From contig NC_079879.1 in NCBI RefSeq assembly GCF_029227915.1, positions 5,766,001 through 5,830,000 of the forward strand: DNA of 64,000 bases. The letters are read 5' to 3'. Below are positions 1 to 13,775 of the stretch, piece by piece. Every line of letters starts with the position of its first letter. Within the stretch, counting starts at the first letter, position 1. This DNA comes from Hydractinia symbiolongicarpus. Its lineage: Eukaryota > Cnidaria > Hydrozoa > Anthoathecata > Hydractiniidae. Made by a program: the position numbers and the translations under genes. The notes beneath the pieces are model-generated. The model made no database searches, was not told the origin of the DNA, and saw nothing but the letters and a program-made list of their open reading frames with translations.

Positions 1-801
1 ATAAGGCAATCGTCACCTGGAGATGCAAACCTTACTCAAGTTCCTTTTTTTTTCGAACCTAAAGTTATCAAATTTTAGGAAAGCTTAATCGTCAAATGAT
101 ACATCAGAGGAGAAATGCGATATTGTTCCTAGATAACCCAACATAGTGTACCCAGAGAGCTTGATTGGTTACAGCAACAGTAAAAATTGTGTTCCTTCCT
201 CACCCCTGTAAACCCCTTTGAATGCTGGCATAATCCACAGCTCCAGCGCAAAAAACAATCTGTGATTAAAGATCTCTTTAATAAGGTATAAGAAAGAAAT
301 CTTTGTGTTGTATTCCATTTGTCCATAAATGAATGGCAATATCTACCAGGAGCTCTTATTTCAAAATCTTTCAGTAAATAATTTCCCTAAAAAAACACTA
401 ACAATTGCGTTCTGATTGGTTTTAAATTTACAGCAAAATGCTATAAATAATTTTAAATAAAAATCCTGCGTTTTACTAATATAAAGACCTTCCTTTGAAA
501 ACACCTTTCTCTACTACCAAACGCCCTTTTTTACGGAAGCGTTTCACTGTGGGAATCGTCCCGGACAAATATTTTCAATATTTACATCACGTGATCAATT
601 GGCGGCAAAAAAGTTTAACAACCACCACCGAAAACCGAAACACGTTCATTCCTTCAAGGATGTTTCTAACTTTTCCCAATCCTATAATTCCCAAAATAAA
701 TCAATTATATTATTTTATATTTATATTTTAAATTATTCATATTTAATGTGTTATTAACTGTCGAAAGAAGAGGTCTTCTGTCCCTGTCCTGCCTTATCCT
801 T
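1..801. other. Intergenic, no gene recognised
   Basis: AT-rich sequence. The short open frames here (for example 495-731) have no recognisable motif, low-complexity ends and no convincing splice context. I see no RNA gene. Confidence 0.5.
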
Positions 802-1731
802 ACAGTCAGGGTAAACACTTAATTAGGCGACACATTGTAGACTAGTTAGGCCATATGTTGCCTGGTTAAGACATTACAATATTTAATGGCTTTTCACTCA
901 TTCCCTAAGAAAAAATCGCAAACAATCTTTGTTCAACATGGATAGTCTACGCGACCATGATTCCAAAATTGTCACTTGTGCCTCAATATGTTCGCGCAAG
1001 TAAGGATTATGTTAAAATAAAATATATAACCTAATTAGGTTAAGTGTCGCCTATTTAGGTGACGATATAGTAAAATGCGCAATAATTAATAAAGATACTC
1101 TTTCACAAACAGTCAGGGTTAACACTTAATTAGGCGACGGTAGGCTAATTAGGACATACCACCTATGTAGGCGACTCATTGTGGCCTAGTTAGCCCATAT
1201 GTAACCTAGTTAAGACATTACAATATTTAATGGCTTTTCACACATTCCTAAGAAAAAATCGCAAAAAATCTTTGTTCAGAATGGATAGTCTACGTGACCA
1301 TAATTCCAAAATTATCACCTGTGCCTCGATATGTTCGCGCACAAGTAAGAATTATGTTAAAATAAATTATATAACCTAATTAGGTTAAGTGTCGCTTATT
1401 TAGGTGAACACTGCTACGTTTTTGTCCGCCATATTTATTTTTTCCCTGCGGTGTGAATGGCTGAAATCCATTATTTAAAGGTTTGGGCCATAAGTTACCA
1501 ATGCGCCATGCAAATAAGACGATAATTGGTCAAAATTATCTGCAAAGTGGACAGATTTAATTCACATAAATATTGTATTGCGAAACGCAATGATTTCGAC
1601 ATATTTACAACAGAAAGTTTATGTTCCCCTAGTTAGACTACGGGTAGCCTAATTAAACTACATCATGTGGCCTAACTAAACGACTCACCTAATTAGATCA
1701 TGCCGCCTAATTAGGTGTTTACCCTGACTGT
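802..1731. mobile_element. TIR element with internal duplication
   Basis: The left end reads ACAGTCAGGGTAAACAC followed by TTAATTAGGCG. The right end is its inverse, CGCCTAATTAGG then TGTTTACCCTGACTGT, ending near 1731. A second left-type terminus (CAGTCAGGG at 1110) starts a duplicate of the first roughly 308 bases, so 802-1109 and 1110-1415 are diverged direct copies. The rest (1416-1731) carries many GCCTAATTAG-type motifs in inverse orientation. No transposase frame is visible, so this is a non-autonomous MITE-like element. The CAGTCAGGG termini resemble Tc1/mariner-type ends, but I see no clear TA duplication, so the superfamily is unassigned. Confidence 0.65.
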
Positions 1732-3290
1732 CCTATGACGACCCGCTTAAAAAATTAGATACAAGCTCGTAAACATCACCTGGCATGCACCTAAAGTTTG
1801 CTTAAGGAGCACAAAAAACAGTGCACGTAGCTACAGTCTATTTTGTAACACAAAGGCATTCTTAGTACTTTTTTAAATGAATTCAAATAAATCAGAAGGC
1901 ATCAATCTACACTCGAAAATTTTAACCTCTACAATCTTTTTGTGAGAAGATATCCACATAAAAAGACTTCTCTTCACCAAATCCTAGCATCTGTTTTCCT
2001 AACATGCAAATGCCAGAGCAAAGAGCTTACCGCTAAATCCCAATCACAAACCTGACATATTGTTTTTATTCATCTAGAGACCATAAATTATTAAAAATAA
2101 TACATTTGGTTAAACAGTGTTTTCTTTATAACTGATTATAACTCAAACCATTTGTTCTATCCTATCCAATAACACGGATAACAGTGAAATTATATTTTCT
2201 TTCCTTATTGTGCCTACGTGCACCATATTTGAATGCTGCCGTTGTGAGATTTTTCAATTACAAGAAAATTGTGTAAACTGAATGGCACAGTCTTGGCACA
2301 GTGTGTGGCCATGCATTTTCTCCTTTGTGAATACGAAGCAACACTGTGTGTGGAAAACAGGCTTACAATCCAAGATGAGAAAAAAAAAATACCAAAATTC
2401 ACTAAGAAATTTTTTGGAAGCTGCTTGACTCATGTAGCAGCTCAGAAGAAAAACATGTTCTCTTTTACAAACACTACATTTTAAAGTTTCTCTTGACTTG
2501 CAACTTCGTATCATTAAGCATATACAGCTCTCTATTACCTTGTTGTTTTGATTAATTGATGTCCATGTTGCTCCTTGAAGAAAAGAAAAGAATCTTGTTT
2601 CTACAAATTTTCTCTTAGCAAGCTATTTTTGGAGAAACATTTAACACTGATAAGGTTAGAATTAGCAGGTTGCTATTTGCAATTTACATATCAAAATGCT
2701 GTCTTTGCGAATTATGTTATGAAAAAAATGTTAAAATTGCGAATCCCATTCATCAATCATTTGTATAACCTATTTTTATATTGGTTGTTGCAACTAAATA
2801 ACCATTAAGTGGCCTACAGACCTTCCCGGCCATAGCTACAAGGAGGTCTTCTCTACAATCAGCACATTTTTGTGAATTGACTTTTTTAAATCAATTTCTA
2901 AATTGAACCCTGACTAAATGACGCAATCTTCAGTTTCAGACTACATAGATCACAAAAGTCATTTTAACACATCAAGATCTTTCACATCACATAATAGCAA
3001 AAATTTAGGCCCCTTAACTTACTTACCACGCCCCAAGACCCCCTGCTCTTTCTCCCTTGGTATGCTCACTCATTATACTTGCATTGCAAATATTTATGAT
3101 TGACAAAGGATTTTTTTCTTATTTCAACGCCTGCTATTAACAGTCAATTAGAACTGATAATTATCTGATGTGTAACTACACAATAGGTAGCTGATACCAC
3201 ATTTTTTAAGTAAACCTTCACTCTGTGACATTACTGTGCAATGTCTTTATTTCAATGTAGTTACCAAAGTCTGTCTTAGGCCAAGAGAAA
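1732..3290. other. Intergenic, no gene recognised
   Basis: Several overlapping short frames on both strands between 2214 and 2514, and others up to 3103, show no confident domain. The minus-strand frames at 2254-2514 have scattered Cys and His residues that could be a decayed zinc finger, but spacing is not regular. Confidence 0.4.
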
Positions 3291-3329
3291 TTCAATGGAA
3301 AGCGATTAAGGATTGCTGTATGATCTCTT

Positions 3330-4110
3330 CAAAAAAAACTGTTTCAATTCGCTTAATATTTTTTTTGAAACGATTTTTATACGATTTTAAAACAAATTAA
3401 AAAAAAATACCTAAAAAATCGTTTTAAATTTGTGTCAATTCGATTCAAAATAGTTTCAAATTGCTTGGTGAATTTAAAAATCGTTTCGTAATCATTTCCA
3501 AATAGTTTCTCATTCGTTTCCCAATCGTTTCAAAAAAAATTAAAATTGATTCGTTTCAACAATTCGTTAAATTTGTTTCAGTATAATTTGTTTCAAAATC
3601 GCTTCTAATATAACACCCTAATCACACATCGCCAATCTCTAAAAAAGTTAACTTTCAAATTATGTAAATGTCTGCATTCCTTCGTCATAAAAATAACAAA
3701 TCAAGATTGTAGAAAGTTAAAAGATCGCCATGGATGGTTAAAAACAATCCAACTGGATCTTAGATACCGAAAAGATCGCTGTAGATGGTTTAAAAAAATC
3801 ATAAAAACAGCATCGTAGAAAGCGTAAAAGATTGACGTAGATTGTGTAGATTCAAAGAAATTAACCTTGCGTAAATTTTTTGTGACATCTGTCAAAGTGA
3901 GAAAGGAATGTCTGAAAATGTTTCCACGTTCATGTTTTTAATTGCTTTGGGGAAACTATTCGTATCAGAATTCATTTCTTAATTCGTTTTGAATTTTATT
4001 ACTAGATTTGTTTTAAAATAGTTTCAAAATTGTTTCCCAATCGCTTCCACTTCGTATAATTTTTGAGCTTATCAAACAAAATAATTTACAATCGTTCCCA
4101 ATTTTTTCCA
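3330..4110. repeat. Degenerate CGTTTCAAA-type simple repeat
   Basis: Two stretches (about 3330-3610 and 3940-4110) are built from diverged short units such as TCGTTTCAAA, TAGTTTCAAA and TCGTTTCCAA. The period is about 10-13 bases and irregular. They lie just upstream of NCAPH. No coding potential is seen. Confidence 0.5.
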
Positions 4111-4241
4111 ACGACATGGTTGCTTCTTGCCAATGGAAAAAAATATGTGGCTTTTAAAGGGTGAAGTAACCTTTTCAAGTACTGTAAACATTTTTTTAAA
4201 TAAACTATTAAACTGCATTATGTTTAAGAATAAAGAAAATC

Positions 4242-7200
4242 ATGACGGACACACCTGGCAGTTTTCATACTCCTCCAACAAGAAGTAAGCGGAAAAAAGC
4301 AGTTAATTCACCTGCTTTGTCAGTTTCTTTTGCATTACTCCGAGAAAATGACGATGCTGAGGAAAAAAGGCTACGAAGGAAATCAAAATTGCTTACTAAC
4401 AACATATTAAGTCCTGGTGGTATACAAAGCTCTCCAGGCAGGATCTTAACCGCAGAGAAAGATAAGTGAGTATCGCTTTTGAATATTAACTAGACCATGA
4501 AAACACAACTAGATGGTATCTTACTTTATTGTATTATTATTCAGCATTGTTGTTTTAGTGAATGTCTGGAAATTTTCAGTACGTGTGCTGGCAGTTACAC
4601 ATGTGTAACAGTCTTTGTTGCACATACTTTAATAGCACATGAAATATAGGGAGTTAACCAATGCAGCAAGCTTTTCCGAAATGTGCTTCTAAAAATCATC
4701 TAATATCACCTGACGTCAAATATATGAAAGTTGCTTTCTGCAATGCACCAGAATGTTCTTAAAAAGGGTGTTATAAGGGTGTTTTAAATTGAAGCCATTA
4801 CCCTGGTGACATAAAATGGAATCTTTAAATTTAAAGTTCTTAGATGCCTCAAAAAGGCAAATTGCATGTTACATTGAAGACTAAAATTATTTACTTTTAA
4901 GGTCAAGGAAAGTTGGTTATCTCTTTCCATTTTTAAAAAACAATATAAAGCTTTAGCCTTTCATTTTTTAAATTTATAAAGTGCAGGGTTTTTGGCATTT
5001 TTAAGCAGTAAGCAGAACAAAACATACTTTGTTTATTGTTGCAGCAATGTCTAGGGCTTTCAAATATGAAAATGATGGAAATAATTTCTAGGTTAACACA
5101 AAAAAGGAAAATATGTTGGAAATAAATGCTAGCACAAAAATTTAAGCATGGAAAACGGACGTTAAGCCGAGAATGATGTACATTAGAAAAAAATGTTCTT
5201 TAATTTTGTTGTCTAAAAATGTTTTTTCTATTCTAATCTGCAAGTTCGATTATTTTGACTGCACTATTTACAGGCGAAGATCAGTTAACTTGAGCCATGC
5301 TGGAATGACAAATGTGCAGCTCAAGGAGCATTATGCCAGTTGTATCAAATTGTCTTCAGAAAATGTAAGTACCAATCTTTCTTTTGTATAACTGAAGCAA
5401 AAATGTATTTGCTTTAGTTAAAAAAAGTTGTTTCATTCTTTTCATAAAATTATTTACATCATAACCATCATCAACATTACCTTAACCCCCCTAACACCAC
5501 CTTATCCTAAATTTCGGATGTAACTTCTCATAAAACATAATCCTTTTATTAATAACACTGTAGTTTGTGTGCATAGACATTGTCGGAAGCAAACTTTTGA
5601 GTGATAACAACTCTGGGTGACCATTTAGAAAAAAAATATAACTTCTGTGTTGAAAGATCATAATTTGCTACATCAGCAGTTTTATGGATATTTTTTTTTA
5701 AATTTGGATTTAACACAAAGTTATAAGTATTTTCTTTATTTCTCAGTATCAATACCGACTGGTAGCCTTGTTGTGACAGACCGATTCATGACATACTATA
5801 GAAGTATAAAGTGCTTTAGTGAATAGCATTGATATCTTAGAGGTTTTCTAGTTGAGTGAAAGTCATGCTTGTTTGCATTTCGTAACTCAAATGGGATCTT
5901 TAAATGCACTAGAATCCCTTTTACAGGACCCTAATTAATAACAGTACATCAGGAACTAAAGAGGCTATCCTGGGTGCATGTAAGTAATTATAATACAATT
6001 TAAGAATGGTATATTGTTTTAGCAAATGGTTTGGACATGATACTTAGCCTTTTCAAAATTTATGAAATAATATTTTTCTGCCCGTAAAACTGCTGGTTCC
6101 AGCAAATTTAATCTTTCAATGCAAAACCCCAGTAAGATTGTTTCTTACATGCCACACACTAAGTTTAAAAATGTTGCAATTGAATTTCACATAATCATAA
6201 ACCTAGCTCTTAAAATTTGTTGCTTTAGAAAATTAATGCAAAGAATGCATTTGGTCTTCACCTGATTGATTACATGAAGGATTTACTAAAGCAAAGTCAA
6301 AAGGAAGAAACTGGGACAAATTTCCAAGTTGCTAGTTGTACCCTGGATGCTGGAGTTAAAATTTATGCTTATCGTGTTGATTCAGTTCATACAGAAGCAT
6401 ATAAAGTTCTTGGCAGTTTAGGAAGAGCAGTAGATAATCAGGAGAATGGTAAGTATAGCAAGTTATATTTGGTATTAAAATAGAAATAACAGGTATAGAA
6501 ATAGAAAGAAAAACAGGTCCTCATCTTTTTGTATAATTATTTGTCTCAGCATGATATATAGTGTTATGACAAATCATTCTGTTTATTTGTCCCATCCTGT
6601 ATTTTTCTCTTTAAAAGCTTAAAAATTTACCAAAATGCAACTTTTCTCTTTCTTATTATTATAATTGATCAATATTGAAAAGAAATCTTGAATCTATAAG
6701 TTGGTTCAGTTAACTTCTGCCAATACTGAACAACTTGTTTCACAATTTATTGTTTATACTTTGTTTTGTTTTTAGACCAAAATGCAGATGGTGAAATGAT
6801 GGAAGAAGGTTCACAACAACAACAAACTAAAAAACAGCGCAAGGTAAATCCAAGCATGATTTAGCTTTCTGGTCATTAACAATGAAAAGAATTTGTTTAT
6901 AAGTCATGTGAGATTATTTTTTATTTAGAAAACAGCTGGTAAAACCATTGAGAATAACTTAAAAAATATCAATTGTGAGCAGTTTGATTTGGATTTTGAA
7001 GTGAGTACCAGATTTATGTGACTCAGCAAGTACTTCTAATCATGTGCAACTGATTCTTTAGTTCTTAATTATTCAGAACGAGAAATCACAAGTAATTTTT
7101 GATGTTTTGTTGTACATTTTAGGTTGATCCATTTTTCCATAAGACATCTGCAGCATTTGATGAGGGAGGAACATCTGGACTCCTATCATTTCAGTTGAAG

Positions 7201-10200
7201 TCTAAATCTGATAGGAATGATTTAATGATGGATTCTTTAGCAAATGTTAATGATATCCCAACTGCAACTGTTGGTGAAAGTACACAAGATAATGAAATGG
7301 TGGATTTATCGATACTAAGGGGTACAAAATATTTTTACCTATATCAAATTTCTTTATTACTGTCTTCTTGTTTGCCCACGAATTAAATTTGTTTATGTTT
7401 TGAGTTTATCAAATTTTCTTCTAGATATGTATGGAAAGCTTTCTCTTGACACAATGGAAATCTGCCCACCATTTAGTTCTTTCACATTCAGCGGATGGGA
7501 TAAGGACTCACAGGTATTGTTATCTGCTTTTAGATTTTGTAATCTTATATACTAATACTCTAATTGTGTCTGTGACAAGGGGATATGTTGCTGAAAAAAC
7601 TTATGTCTTATTTCTGAACTTTTCTGACATTACGGCACCACCTCATGTATTAGACTAATGTAAATAGCATTTTTGTGATTAGTGAAGCCAATGCCTTGCA
7701 CATAATAACTATGAGGTAAAATAACTCCGAAACGAGGTGTTGACGTCAGTTATTTTTCACTGTTAAGGTTACTAGGCACCACCTGACACCAACATTGTGC
7801 TAATTCCCAAAAGCTGTGCTAATTTACCTGATTCGGAATGGATGGGTAATACATCATTACAAACCATTTAAACCTAATATCTCAATAACCATCCAGAAAC
7901 ACATGATCCTATACATTTTCCTGATAAGAGTAACTGCTAAACAAATTTCTGGGTCTTAACTGACATCATTTTTTTTTATACTTATTTATTTTAGGACGTT
8001 GGGGGAAACCTTAATTTACCAGATGATAGTTTTACTGAAAACATTCATAGATTTGATGTGAATGCACCAGGTACAGTTATTTTTTTACAGAGCTATAAAT
8101 AGGTAAGCTTTCATCCTATTCGGTATGCCATTTCCCTCAAGTAGCAGTGGTGCATTATCCAAAAATAACCAGGTTTAACTTACAAAAAAATAGAGTACCC
8201 TTGTTGTCATGCTTCCGATTTTTGTATTGTCAACATACCTGTCATGCTATGCCATGTTATCATGTCATGTCATTATTTCCAAGCTATTGTTAGCAAATTA
8301 ACTTTAAAAAAGTGCTTCAATAAAATATGTAGAACCTGGTAAGTTTTAAAGTCCTACTTTTGTGATACGGTTTTGTTTATTTTCTGTCTAATTAATAGTT
8401 GTATCAGACAACATGGAAAGTTTTGATGTTGGGGGTGGTACAGATTTTGATGGTGGCTCAGATAATGAGGTAATGCCCATGTTGAAATCCTTGATGTCTC
8501 TTTTTCGTCTCATATTATATTATGATTTTGAGCTAAGTTAAAGTAATGTGCTATAACATGCAAGGAAATCTGCTATTGCAACATTGTCAATTCAAAATTT
8601 TAGTAAATTTCATTTATTTGCTTGTCTAGTTGTTGCTGGTCTTGATAAATTAATATATTTCTTCATTCAGGACGAACCATTAAACAGTTTAGGTCCAATT
8701 CAATTTGATGGACGTGCTGCAGAAGTATTGTCAAATGGCTTGTCATCACGGTAAACTTTTTAATGGTGACCTGTTGTTTTTGATTAAATGTATATTTGTT
8801 TAAATTGAAAATGAAGGATTGTACACCTATAATCTTAAAGGGCTCAAGTAAGATCATTGTCATAGAAAGTTTATTTTGATGTGGAAGCAAACACAACACA
8901 ATGGGCTGTCTTATGTTAAAAATGCTATACTAAACAGCCTAAGAAGGTAATTAATACCTCTAAAAAGATTTCAAAATCATTGTTGTTGCTTCGACTAGCT
9001 TTATATGCAATGATTCGGTATGTGCAGAATTTAGCGTAAAATTGCTATCAAGCTAGGTCAAAAAAGTTTCTTTTACCAGAAAACTTGATTTACAAGTAAG
9101 GTAAGAATAAATTGTGAATATGAAAGATTTGTGGGGACTTTATTTTGGAAGGTACTTTAATGTCGTTTAAGTTTATATTTGAGTCTCAAGTATGTTATTT
9201 AAGTTGGATTTTTTTGTTCTCATTGCTCACAATTGCCCCTATCTACCAGCTTGGCTTTCGTGAAAAATTTACAGCTCTTTTTGTAACCCCTTTAATGATT
9301 TGCTGAAAAAGGACTACTATTGTTGATCAAAGAACAACTAATTAGTATGGATCAATGTCTTAATTTTAATTGTAAATAGCCTTTATTTAAACACATGATG
9401 TTTTATAACCACAGAAAGAGTATACGTTTTATATTGGGAAGGTGTAGTCTACATTAGTTTTTTACTACTATTCATCATCAGTATTTTTTTTCTTCATAGC
9501 ACAATCTTTGACAGTACTGGATCAACTCACCTAGCCTTATCTCTTCAGCCCAGTGAATACTCTTACTTTAGTCAAGAGTTATTGTCAACCTGGGCGGGTC
9601 CATTGCACTGGAAAGTTAAACCAAAATCCAAAGGTAATAATCTATCTATTATATTAATTCTAAAGCCGTCTGTGACCAGCAAAATCGATTATATTTTCTA
9701 CGATTTTTTTAAAAAGCAGCTTTTTAACATCACCAAAAAACTATCTTTGGTATTTTATAAAACTTTTATTTACATTTTTAATTGACTGGAATAAATCATG
9801 TGATAAAACAATTTCATTATCTAAGAATATTGTTATTCTGTTTTAATTTGCTGTGACAAGTATTAAAACGACAGGGTCAATTTAGAATTGTTACATGTTT
9901 TTTGTTATAACCATTGCGCCTATAAGCATAAGGATTTGAGGGGAAATTCTAAGCATATGCCAAGCATTATGCCGAGCCTTCAAAAATTCTTTACAATAAT
10001 CTTTTTCCTGTATGTTTTTGACTTAAAAAGAAGAAAAGAGGAATATAGTACTGTACTTTATAAGCTTGACCTTGTTCATTCATTAAAATATTGTGACAAA
10101 CATTCGAATTTCAAATATATAAGCATGTTTTCAGCCTGATTGGACTGTTTTTCATAAGCATATCCCATTAATTTTTTTTTTGTGATAAGGCGACTCCAAC

Positions 10201-13200
10201 TTAATTAATTGTTCTACGGGACCGACCGACCCTAATTTTCTCGAAAACAAAAAAAATTAAAAAAGTTTTAAATAAATAAATAAAACAAACATTTTCTCAT
10301 CTCATCTCGTGAAAATATTATGAGCATAGAAGATAATCAATGCTGTTATTTTTTGTTGGTTAAATGTCAATCTACAATTATAAGAAACAAGGTTAATTAA
10401 TAACCTTAATTTAGGACCACCATCTGCCTCTGATATTGATAATTTCTATGTTAGGTATTCATTATGCAATTTTGTTGAAGTAAATTTCTGTGCTATAAAG
10501 TATGCTTAGTGTTTTTTATTTTGGGGGAATATTGACCTTACGTATGCTTATAAACGTTATGCTTAAAAAATCATTGTATTGTAAATCCAGCTATATGGAT
10601 TTAGTTTCCCCTGTCTTTTCCTAGCCTTTCCGAAGCCTATTTCGTTTCCGTTTTTTTATCAACCTGTTTTAGAATGCTATCTTCTATTAGGAAACGTTTC
10701 AGGCATACAATTTTTTGACCATGCTCTTATGTTAATGTTTTAGACAAAAGTGCTACAACTTCAGAAGGTTCTAAAACTGTCAACAAAAAATTACCACTTC
10801 GAATCAACTATGATGACGAAATCGACTTAAAGAAATACTTTACAACTGGCAGAGTATGTATTGCTTTTATAAGAAGTTTTTTCTGTGACTTGAATCCAAA
10901 CTCTCTTTTTGTCTTTTATTGTCTCTCTTGTTTTAGTCTTCAACGCATTTAAAAGAATGCACACTAGAGAAATACGCAGCTCAGATGACGGTGTTACCAC
11001 CAGATTTGCACTACAAAGCAGAAAGTCTTTTCAAACTTTTCCTGCGAGATTTCATTACGGTTAGATGTTTATAGATTCATTAAACAAGTTACTGTAAATG
11101 CCGTTCTTGTTACCCTCTTATGTAAACTCTCTGTAAAGTCAGTATTTTCGTCCTGCATTTCAATCTTCTTTCCAAATCACATGAAACTTTTTAACACCGT
11201 TTTGTTTTGTTTCTGAAGTATAAACATACTTAAAGGTCGGCTTAAAGAATGGTTCCAGTATTGAATTATTTATGTTTTTTTAGATAAAGCGGCAAATGGA
11301 TGCTAAACAATTAGAAAATGAAGGTACAGAATGTTTTTGTAGCAAAATAAAAAGTCTTATCAGGCTAAAAGATTTCATTTTTGGAAAATTTATTACATGC
11401 TCCCCTTTAATTTTCCTCTAAAATCATGAAAATAGCAACTTCTATTTCTTACATATCTGAATTGAAAGTTACGTACGTATTATTGTTTGTTCCTATGTAG
11501 ATATTAGTAAAACTATTTTGTTGTTGTTGTCAAATAGTATTATTTGTTAAACGCACGAAGTTTTTATTCAGACCTTATTCACCATAGTTTACTTATTTAC
11601 TCACTGTTGTTTAGATGATGACTGGTATGATTATAATAATAAAAATGACAGAGAGGGTTTCTGTCCTGCACTTGACGTATGTACCTCTCCGCATTTATTT
11701 ATTTATTTATTTTTGCATACAATGCAATAAAGACACCATACTATTTTCTTAGATTATACCTTGAATTTAATTTTTTGCTCAAATGAATGGGCATGACATG
11801 CAGATTTCGAAAAACGACACTGATTTGTGTTTCTATAGACTTTGAATTTTTTAAAATGCCTTGAATGGAGTTCTTATATGTTGAGCTTGAACTTGTTAAT
11901 TGCAGGATGGCGATGATGGTTACGATGATGATGACGCGGGTCCGGCGGACATGTCATATATTGACATGGCATCACAACAACCAGCTGATACATCTTGTTT
12001 AACTGGAGATAACCTCATCGCGCCACCGAATAAGGTATCCCCTCACAGTAGAAATAGTTAAGGTTAACTTCTGTGGCTGGTAAAATAAGAAACTTGAGCT
12101 ATAACCTTGTTGATAGGTCATAATTTTTGTTGTAAACATACGATATTGGCAGCTAGAAAAAACTTTAAAAACAAAAGTATTTCTCTGCTACTGTAAGAGG
12201 AACAATATTAATCTGAACATCCGATAATATATTTTCATGTGGGTTTTGTCATTTAAAAAAATTCATTGCAAAGTGTTGAAGTTCAATCATTTCATCTAAC
12301 AAAAGTATGGTGCTATCTTCAACCTTAAAAAGCTATCAGACGAGAGTTAACGTTTGATAAAAAAAGTGTTAACCCATTTTTTTCTAACTCTAAAGGTTCG
12401 GGTATTGGATATAAATTATGCTAAGTCAGCGAAACGTATCGACATAAAGAAATTAAAATCGACCATGTGGAAAATGTTGTGCAAAGATAAACCCTCTGAG
12501 AAGGTATGCATGTTTTGATTGTCGTTGTTTCTGATGAATTAAAACTCCTTAGACCTCTTTTTTTTTACTGGATAAGAAATATAAGAAATTGTTACAAAAC
12601 ATTTTGCGGAACTTAATGTTGCTAATTTGGCCTCAATCCGCAAAATTAAGTTCCGAAAAAACTTCATCTGTAAAATTTTTTAAAATTTTGTTGCATTTTT
12701 TATTATAAGTCTTTCTATACATGTCCCCGTAAAAATAAATAATACATACAGGCAACAGCGTAAATTGTAGTATTCACTCAACTCAAATGTTGATTTAACA
12801 TGAATGTTACGGCATACATACACTAATTTTGTATATCTGCTTTAATACTCCATAAATTGATGTCGGTTTAAAAGCTTTTAGACCTTAATGTTGTTCCAAA
12901 ATTGTATAATATGAGGTTTAGTTTGAAGAATTTTGTCAATACTAGTCGTTAGCCCGTGGAAAATCCACGGGTTCGCCCGTCCTTTTTATACCGCATTGCG
13001 TGCGTCTTGCTATTCGCGCGGCTAAGCTACCATTTCGCGTGACAGGACGTATACGGGTATATAATATAGATGCGCATAAAGCCTTAGTTATCCCATAATT
13101 GGAACAGTATTCGCATAAGTTGCATCATGGGAACAGTATTCGCATAATTTGCATCATGGGAACAGTAATCGCATAAGTTGCATCATGGGAACAGTATTCG

Positions 13201-13775
13201 CATAAGTTGCATGGTGGTAAAAGTAATTATAAAGTTGCATCATGGGTAGAGTAATGAATACCATGGTTTAATTCTTATGTACTTATAATTTTCACTTAAA
13301 ACTTTTTAGGAAAATAATGAAAACAACAACCTTCCTAAGCCTTCGATAGAGATGGAAGAAAAGGAACCAACTGAAGTTCAGGGGTCTTTCTCTTTTAAAT
13401 CCATGTACGACGCTCTACCTTCCAAAGTGTCGTCAAACATGGCAAAGAATCTGTCTGGACCAATCGCATTTGTTTGTTTATTATATCTTGCTAATGAAAA
13501 GGTAAAGTTAATTTATGCAGTATTTTAATTTTAATTTATGCCATCAAAACAAAGACGACGGAATTCCGAAATATTTCACGATAAATTCGATTTTCAAAAC
13601 TCATTTTAGTTTAATGAAAGATTCAAATTACTGATTAGATATGTGATTTAATTTATTTATTTATTTTTTAAAAAAACTTTCGTTATAAATAGTGACTTGT
13701 CTAATTTTTGTTTAGACTTTGAAGTTGACTGGAAAAGATGATATGAGTGACATCACGATCGAGGAAGGAATATAA
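4242..13775 (+). CDS. NCAPH: Condensin complex subunit 2 (kleisin CAP-H)
   Basis: NCAPH is the kleisin of condensin I; it bridges the SMC2 and SMC4 heads and recruits the HEAT-repeat subunits for mitotic chromosome compaction. I assembled 19 exons: 4242-4465, 5274-5364, 6229-6448, 6776-6843, 6929-7000, 7123-7321, 7425-7513, 7995-8070, 8399-8469, 8671-8750, 9500-9633, 10744-10853, 10937-11059, 11284-11323, 11615-11676, 11906-12034, 12396-12503, 13310-13501, 13716-13775. All junctions are GT-AG with compatible phases and give 715 residues (human 741). Family-specific blocks are the N-terminal NAFGLHLIDYM and TLDAGVKIYAYRVD (about 112-155, SMC2-binding side), KTIENNLKNIN (about 205-215), an acidic stretch near 554-565, and DINYAKSAKRIDIKKLK (about 601-617) leading to the C-terminal winged-helix region. 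The start is the first ATG of the first exon. Intron 17 carries a Helitron-like insertion and a tandem repeat. Confidence 0.95.
12942..13070 (-). mobile_element. Short non-autonomous Helitron-like element
   Basis: Read on the minus strand, this 129-bp insert starts with TCTATATTAT after an A and ends in CTAG before a T. It has a hairpin CCCGTGGATTTTCCACGGG about 9 bases before the CTAG end. TC start, 3-prime hairpin, CTRR end and A/T flanks are the diagnostic Helitron arrangement. There is no room for a Rep/helicase gene. Related copies lie at 32926-33061 and 34505-34717. It sits in NCAPH intron 17. Confidence 0.75.
13090..13256 (+). repeat. Tandem repeat, about 29-bp unit
   Basis: Five to six copies of a unit like GCATCATGGGAACAGTATTC plus GCATAAGTT, the last ones diverged. 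It is intronic, directly after the Helitron-like insert in NCAPH intron 17. Confidence 0.8.

Noticed and set aside
2254-2514. Cys/His-rich minus-strand frame as a zinc-finger gene
   Set aside because: Cys and His spacing does not fit C2H2 or RING repeats, and frames overlap on both strands with no splice support.
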